Assembly: GCA_013423325.1 (NCBI GenBank)
Contig: BLJB01000064.1
Span: forward strand, 372,001-436,000
From: Usnea hakonensis
Lineage: Eukaryota; Ascomycota; Lecanoromycetes; Lecanorales; Parmeliaceae
Direction of reading: 5' to 3'
DNA length: 64,000 bases
The notes beneath the pieces are model-generated. The model was not told the origin of the DNA. It ran no database searches and saw nothing but the letters and a program-made list of their open reading frames with translations. The position numbers and the translations under genes were made by a program. Shown here piece by piece: positions 58,675 to 64,000 of the stretch. Numbering within the stretch: the stretch's first letter is position 1; the number at the start of each line of letters is the position of its first letter.

Positions 58675-59949
58675 ATGGGCCGACGAGTAAAAGATTTAGA
58701 TCCCGGGGCTGAGCGAAAAGAGCATCAGATAACAGAGGCATTGGACAGAAAGAGGAGGCAATTAGATCTGGAAATTGCAGAGTTCAAGGCGGAGAAAGAG
58801 CGCGAATATAGGGTGTTTGAAAGACAATTGAGGGGCAAGAGCAAGCAAAACGGAGTGCAAGATGCGCCGCCAAGTCAGCGCAAACGTGATCGATCTAAAC
58901 AAAAAGATGCTGCAGAAGCTAGTTTCATGCAGAAAGAGGAGGCCAATCATGTGCAAAGACAGACGATTTTTGGAGAGCCCAAACAGAAAGGTCCGGAGTC
59001 AGACGCGGCAGATCTCAATGCTGTAATACCATCGATATCCAGTCTAGGAGAATCTCCTGTTTTCCTAGACCGACCCAAAGACACGTTGCTTGGGCAAGAG
59101 AAGGAATTCCAAGGACTCTTCACACCCAGGCCACTTCCACTTGTGGAAGATACACCCGCCGATAAGAGGAATAGATCCGGGGAACTTTTGCAACCTCCAT
59201 CTTTCAGTCTGGAAGATCTAGCTGCCCCAAGACGCAATAGTAATGCGATGCTCTCGTCGTCAGCGGAGACAGTCCACCCATCCATGACTTCTCCTCCTCT
59301 GCCGCCTTCGCGGCCTCTATCGTCGAGCGTTCCGCCAGAAAAGCCTTCGCACCATCGAAGCGATTCCACAAGATCAGATAATTCTATTGCAAGCTTGCGA
59401 TCTAGTCTCCGAGATCCCAAGCAGCCTCGATCTCCGAAGCGGGTCTTGTTCTCCATTGACGATACTCTCGTCTCACCGAGTACTTCTCCGATTGCCCAAC
59501 GTTCGAATTTCGCAGCGCCTGTAAAGCAGGTTGATCCCACTGGCGCTATTGATGGCTTTGAGAAGTTCGAAGTCGTGAGATACCAGCATGACAATGGCCC
59601 GGCCTTTACCAAGCCCCAGAGCGATGACGCTGAAATCTTGTCATTACGTGCGCCAGGGAACGAATGGGCGACAAGTTTGCCGACATTTGGCTACTCAAAA
59701 GGTTTACCACCCGCTGGTGAAGCAAGCAATCTTGAGCATCTAGAAAATGACGACCTCTTCTCCTTCGATGAGGAGATGGGTTGGGCGGGCAACAAAAATA
59801 CTCAAGAAACAGATCTTGAAGACGAGCATGATGAAGACATTGCAGTGGATGAGAAGAAGAGTAAGGATTCACCTAAAGCCAATTCTCCACATGCGGGGAG
59901 CCTGCCGATCGAAATTAAGTGGCCAGGAAGGCGTGAGGGCAGAAGTTGA
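58675..59949 (+). CDS. Disordered protein of unknown function, 424 residues
   Basis: A single exon. The N-terminus (about 10-60) is a charged coiled coil (ALDRKRRQLDLEIAEFKAEK, FERQLRGKSK). Most of the rest is disordered, Ser/Pro-rich, with short conserved-looking islands such as SPKRVLFSIDDTLVSPSTSP, DGFEKFEVVRY and NDDLFSFDEEMGW. The last stretch is acidic, ending in IKWPGRREGRS. SP/TP and RSDS-type motifs suggest phosphorylation. No enzyme domain, signal or membrane helix. The islands within disorder are typical of fungal regulators or scaffolds. I do not recognise it, and the function is unknown. Confidence 0.78.
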   Translation: MGRRVKDLDPGAERKEHQITEALDRKRRQLDLEIAEFKAEKEREYRVFERQLRGKSKQNGVQDAPPSQRKRDRSKQKDAAEASFMQKEEANHVQRQTIFGEPKQKGPESDAADLNAVIPSISSLGESPVFLDRPKDTLLGQEKEFQGLFTPRPLPLVEDTPADKRNRSGELLQPPSFSLEDLAAPRRNSNAMLSSSAETVHPSMTSPPLPPSRPLSSSVPPEKPSHHRSDSTRSDNSIASLRSSLRDPKQPRSPKRVLFSIDDTLVSPSTSPIAQRSNFAAPVKQVDPTGAIDGFEKFEVVRYQHDNGPAFTKPQSDDAEILSLRAPGNEWATSLPTFGYSKGLPPAGEASNLEHLENDDLFSFDEEMGWAGNKNTQETDLEDEHDEDIAVDEKKSKDSPKANSPHAGSLPIEIKWPGRREGRS

Positions 59950-60455
59950 GATTAAATATTATGAGACTTCTTTGAGTACTTTCTCACGGAGTCTTCTTCC
60001 TTTTGCACGAGAAGAGAGGTTTGAGCTTTAGAAGTCAGGAACCTTCTTGGAGAACTCTGACCTTGCCGGTCCACTCTCGCAGAACATTACGAAGTGGGAT
60101 TCCGAGTCTTCCATCTTCCAAGTCATCTCACAATTCAAATCGCCGTCACTTCTTTCCACCCTCAATAGCTGGATTGATATACGCAGATATCCTTTACCGT
60201 TTTTGATATTAAAGAAGCTGCGGGTTTGCGACTGAATTTGCACTCTTAAACTCACAATCATTACATTACTCCTGGGTTCAAACGCTCCTCACCACGCTGC
60301 ACCAAAACTTCACTCCTGCGGTTTCCCGCTTCGTAAGCCCATGTCAATCTCATTTTTCTTGCCTCTTCGCAAGGCGGCTCAATACGCAATAGCCCACACC
60401 GAAAATCGGTCAGACTGACAAGGCTCGTTCACATTGGACATGGCCCAAGTGCGGA
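59950..60455. other. Intergenic, nothing recognised
   Basis: About 500 bp between two plus-strand genes. Only short frames on both strands. Confidence 0.5.
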
Positions 60456-62348
60456 ATGACGCCATCAATAAGTGACCCACCTACAATGGTATTCCTTGCT
60501 GGGGTACCGTCTCGTACGGACGCTCCAAATATTCCAGACACACTCTATGGCTTGAACGCCAACATCTCAACTGCTGTCAGTCGTTGCACCAGCAGTGAGC
60601 CCATGCACAATAAGAGATCTGGGCCGAAGATTTCCTCCGGTTCCAATGTCTGTGACCCCATCACGCTGCTTGATGATGACGAGCAAGATACTGTGGAAAT
60701 CAAGTATATCGATCTCACAAATGACGATGGAGCTGCTGTCAAGGAAACACACAGTGATGCACCCAAACCATTGCTAGCAGGAAATACAACCTCATGGCTC
60801 CAGTCAGTGGCTAGACCCCATAATCTCAATGACAATACCGAGGGACGCGCTTCTCAGAAAAACGCAAAGACGGGCGATCATCTTTTACTTCGCACTCTTA
60901 CTAGGGAAGATACAATGGCTCTCGGTGCACATGCAGCACCAGAAAATAGTGTGACAGGCTTCAAAGCCTGGTACAGAAGCCAAGAGACTCGTCTTACAGC
61001 GACCGCTGTACCCGCGAAGCAGCAGAAATCGATCAGTCAATGTCCTCCAATCCGATTAATCAACAAAAACAAGTCGAAGAATGCATCGAAGAGGGATCAG
61101 GGACCACAGTATGAGATGAGGGTACTAAACTCCAAGCGCAAGCGTACTATGGGTGATCTAAAATATGATGAACTCATATCTCCGGCGCAGATCGAGTCGC
61201 CCTCGGAAAAGCTAGCGCGCATGGCCAAGAATCGTCGAAAATTCCACAGCAAGCCAAAAGCGAACACCATTCCAGCTTCGATGCCAGCAGTCCAGGATGG
61301 CGTCGCGATCAGTATGCAAGATGCCAACCAAATCGGCAGTCCTGCTTCGACTGCTGGTATCGTTATCCCACCGCCAGCCTCAAATACCCGGACATATGAT
61401 CTAACTAATTTGTCCGAAGAGCAACCTATAGCTGAGGGACGAGCGTTATCTTACGATACCAAATCTCAGCTCCGTCGAAAAGAGTCACTTGTCGAGCATC
61501 GTACAACCAGCGGCAAAGGGCTGTCAGCCGAATCACTGAAGAGGTTTCGAGAGACTGGAAATTGGGAGCGTGGCATGGAAGCCGGTCAGAGCGCGCAAGA
61601 AGCTCATTATGGAGAGACCGAGGTCCCAAATATTGCTTACCAATACTTCGTCCAGAAGCGAGAATGGCTGGAGACTGAGGAGGACGCTCTTGAATCGACT
61701 ATGGGACCTTACCACACGCTGAATGAAGCTAACGCTGTCGCCCGAGTGGAAGTCCAAAACACGAAGATTGACCAAGTCGAGGGGGTTCGATGCAGTGGAT
61801 GGTCGTATTTTTATCAGCAGGACGAAAATGGTATGCAAACGCATACGGCCACGATCCTTGAGATACACATTGCAACAGCTGTGTGCCGCGGTGAGTATTA
61901 GTCTCTTTATTCTGCCTCTCGAACCTGGAAGCTGATGCAAGGTCATCCAGAACTCGCACCACATAACCAACGGGCTTCTATTCCAGGCTCCGCCTTCATG
62001 GTGACTCCGCAAGTCTACATTGTGCATGAATTGCAATGGCTTCCCGCCTCGGCCGATGCTACAATTACGGCTCCACCCCACTGCCAATTGCTCACTCATG
62101 GAGTGTGTACTCTCTTGACGAGGGCGAATCAACGGGCGTCAGCCGAGTACTTGGAGACTTTGACAGGGACGTGGGAACATAGTGAGTATGATGGATTCAA
62201 GAAAATGGAGATGAGGAGCGATCTGGACAAGAAAGTGCGAGCATTGAATCGAGGTGCTGATTGCTTTCATGAAGAGATCAAGATTGAGAATGGCGGGTTT
62301 GCGAAGGTCTGGGTGGAGAGTGTGATGGTAGAGGGTCCGCGCAATTAG
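60456..62348 (+). CDS. Unknown protein, disordered N-terminus and folded C-terminus, 613 residues
   Basis: Two exons (60456-61890, 61942-62348), intron GTGAGT...TGCAAG, phase 1 to 2. The first 330 residues are low-complexity and basic. They include an acidic patch resembling a SUMO-interacting motif (ITLLDDDEQDTVEIKYIDLT) and nuclear-type basic runs (NSKRKRTMGD, RRKFHSKPK). The region from about residue 370 (SLKRFRETGNWERG) to the end looks globular, with IAYQYFVQKREWLETEEDAL, GWSYFYQQDENG and a C-terminal FAKVWVESVMVEG. An alternative start is the ATG at 60486. No family recognised. A nuclear protein is likely from the composition. Confidence 0.78.
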
Positions 62349-63754
62349 CAGACGAAACCAAGCAGAGGGAATCTCAGTCGGTGGGCGTTAAAATGGTGGC
62401 CAATGCTCTTTCAGTAAAAATGTTGCTAAATATACAACGCACGGTTGCCTAAGGTGCTTAGTAGGCTCGAGGCGAAAATCAGTCATAGCCGGGGATGAAA
62501 TGCAGGGGATATGTTCCCGTATGGTCGGCCTGATTTTGAGGAATATACTCTTCGCAGGTACAATGATTACGGTTGCTCCGACTCCGAAATTGAAGGTTGA
62601 ATCCAACGTGGGTTTGATACACTACTACTTATCATGTTGTAGTTGTAGTTGTTGCTGTTGTTGTTGTTGTAGGTGAGCTGAGAGATCTGAAACGACATGG
62701 CAGCGGGCTAGCCGAGTTGGTTTTCATCAGCCTTACAAGTACAATCATTTAGGATACCTTAGCTTACCTTAGTTGCCGGGACGTTCCTTGCTAGCGGGTA
62801 CATGTATACGATACGTGTTTCCACTCAAAGATCTGATTGTTTGACTTTGGAGGTCCTTGCCTTTTAACTCGCCCAGTCATGCATGAAACATGCGCACTTC
62901 CTCCTGCTTTGATAAAATTACTTATTCATCAATTCGGCTTCATGCGTATCCAATGATCTCGACATAATACGCAGAGTATACCATGACAATAGTGGGGACC
63001 TGCATCAGCTTACAACAGAGACTAAGGACCAAGGTACAAGATGATTACGCTGAGACCTCCGGATCTGATATAGATCATGCACGAAGGATTCAACTCCCAC
63101 GTGGCCAAGGCAAAGATCAGTCATTCGGCCCCCATCCGCCCCATTCCTTACGCGAGATACTGGCAGGCGAGATCATAAGGCCACCCATTGAGAGGTCGTA
63201 TCCGCTCTGGAAATTGGGTGCTGGCCTAATATCAACATGTTGTTGTTATTGTTGATGCAACGCCGCACCCCATCCTTCAGGGAGGATGAATAGGCTCAGC
63301 CATGTGTTTTGATAAATGTTCCGGTAAGCTGGATTGAAATATCGGAGCTGGTACAAAAACTTGTTTTGGTGCTACAATCATATTTGGCTGGGAAGATATA
63401 AACTCGCATGTACTCCCGTCCTTGAAACGCCGACTCTGCATATTCAGGATCAGTCATCCTCCAATCCTCCATCCGTGCTCCATTCTCCATTCTCCACTCT
63501 CCATTCTGCACTCCTTCTTTAAATTGACCACTACCCACAGCATTCGACCAAATGTTTCAATGCGGTTGTGACCCATTGAATAATTTCTACTCCCTCAACT
63601 CCTGCGTCCACATTTACACATCCTTACCCCCATTCACCGCCCCTTCCACCAGAGTCCATCGACGACCAGCTCGCAGACCCAAACGAGCCTACATACCGCT
63701 CTTCCCCCGCCCACCAACCACCCATCACCACCGTCTTTACCAACAACAACCACA
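62349..63754. other. Intergenic with simple repeats
   Basis: About 1.4 kb. It contains a GTT-rich run (62635-62671), a GGATACCTTAGCTTACCTTAG stretch near 62750, and CATTCTCC-type tandem words at 63479-63510. The frame at 62983-63255 has no support. The last 150 bases are pyrimidine-rich, consistent with a 5' leader. Confidence 0.45.
62635..62671. repeat. GTT/GTA microsatellite
   Basis: About twelve imperfect trinucleotide units (GTT, GTA, GCT). A simple repeat in non-coding DNA. Confidence 0.75.
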
Positions 63755-64000
63755 ATGCGCCCTCTATCCACTCGACCCAGCCAGCCGACCAGCCTCCGAA
63801 CCACCAATCTCCCCCCTCCCCGCACTCCCTCGCCCACGGATTGGCCCTCAGACTCGCCAATCTCGACATCCTCATCCTCCACACCACTAACCCCTCGATT
63901 CGCCCCCATCCGCACCACCACCTCTCCGGCCTCCCCTTCAATCCCCTCCTCTCGCCCACCCTACCTCCACTCCGCATCCACACCCACCCCTTGTCCAACC
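63755..64000 (+). CDS. Pro/Ser/Thr-rich protein start, 3' partial
   Basis: An ATG at 63755 follows a CAACAACAACCACA leader, a typical fungal start context, and the frame stays open to the window edge (82 codons). The translation (MRPLSTRPSQPTSLRTTN, then PPPRTPSPTDWPSDSP) is rich in Pro, Ser and Thr and has the look of a disordered N-terminus. All three forward frames are largely open here because of the C-rich composition; one of them (63552-63890) ends inside. The reading frame choice rests on start context only. Confidence 0.4.
   Translation, partial: MRPLSTRPSQPTSLRTTNLPPPRTPSPTDWPSDSPISTSSSSTPLTPRFAPIRTTTSPASPSIPSSRPPYLHSASTPTPCPT

Noticed and set aside
58947..59612. 221-codon minus-strand frame
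   Set aside because: Antisense to the 424-residue plus-strand protein, whose coiled coil and conserved-looking islands are more protein-like.

Overview
The window is nuclear DNA of a filamentous ascomycete (Pezizomycotina). The signs are short introns of about 48-75 bases with GT..AG ends and CTRAC-type branch points, typical gene families (Pth11-like receptor, Dfg5/Dcw1-type GH76 enzyme, Snx41, STAND-type N-terminal domain protein, fungal annexin), and moderate GC with AT-richer intergenic DNA. The Snx41, NOSIP and tafazzin sequences suggest Leotiomycetes, but this is an impression and not a measured placement. All exon structures were worked out by eye from reading frames, splice signals and family knowledge. 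No tRNA, rRNA, CRISPR array or bacterial-type operon was found.

Layout. 1-3.9 kb: the 3' end of a Ser/Thr-rich single-pass membrane protein, then an orphan gene followed by a 92-bp tandem repeat. 4.6-14.2 kb: a conserved block with a NOSIP-type RING E3 ligase (-), tafazzin (+), an annexin (+) and a 1082-residue protein with a STAND-type fungal N-terminal domain (+). 14.3-30.7 kb: a looser, accessory-looking region. It holds a 264-bp TA-flanked MITE, a mucin-like membrane protein, a GC-rich palindrome-bounded element, a C2H2 zinc-finger protein, a small conserved protein, a Pth11-like receptor, a small secreted protein, a decayed Pth11-like fragment, and long stretches without a convincing gene.

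30.7-43.6 kb: dense housekeeping genes: a FHIP subunit of the Fts-Hook-FHIP dynein adaptor (-), NC2 alpha (-), an unrecognised conserved-looking protein (-), TIM23 (-) and the tRNA 2'-O-methylation factor Trm732/THADA (+). 43.6-45.5 kb: a compositionally extreme, C-rich patch with two probable small membrane proteins. 45.9-62.3 kb: the ubiquitin protease Ubp12 (-), a GPI-anchored GH76 mannosidase (-), sorting nexin Snx41 (-), a short-chain dehydrogenase (+) and two low-complexity proteins of unknown function (+). The right edge probably holds the start of a Pro/Ser-rich protein that runs off the window.

The genes do not form one pathway. Many serve membrane and organelle biology (tafazzin and TIM23 in mitochondria; FHIP and Snx41 on endosomes; annexin; GH76 at the cell wall) or ubiquitin and transcription control (NOSIP, Ubp12, NC2 alpha). 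I did not find a clear new multi-gene system. The most unusual features are very small 5' exons, a catalytic motif split over a 19-nt exon, the MITE, the 92-bp repeat, the palindrome-bounded element and the receptor relic.
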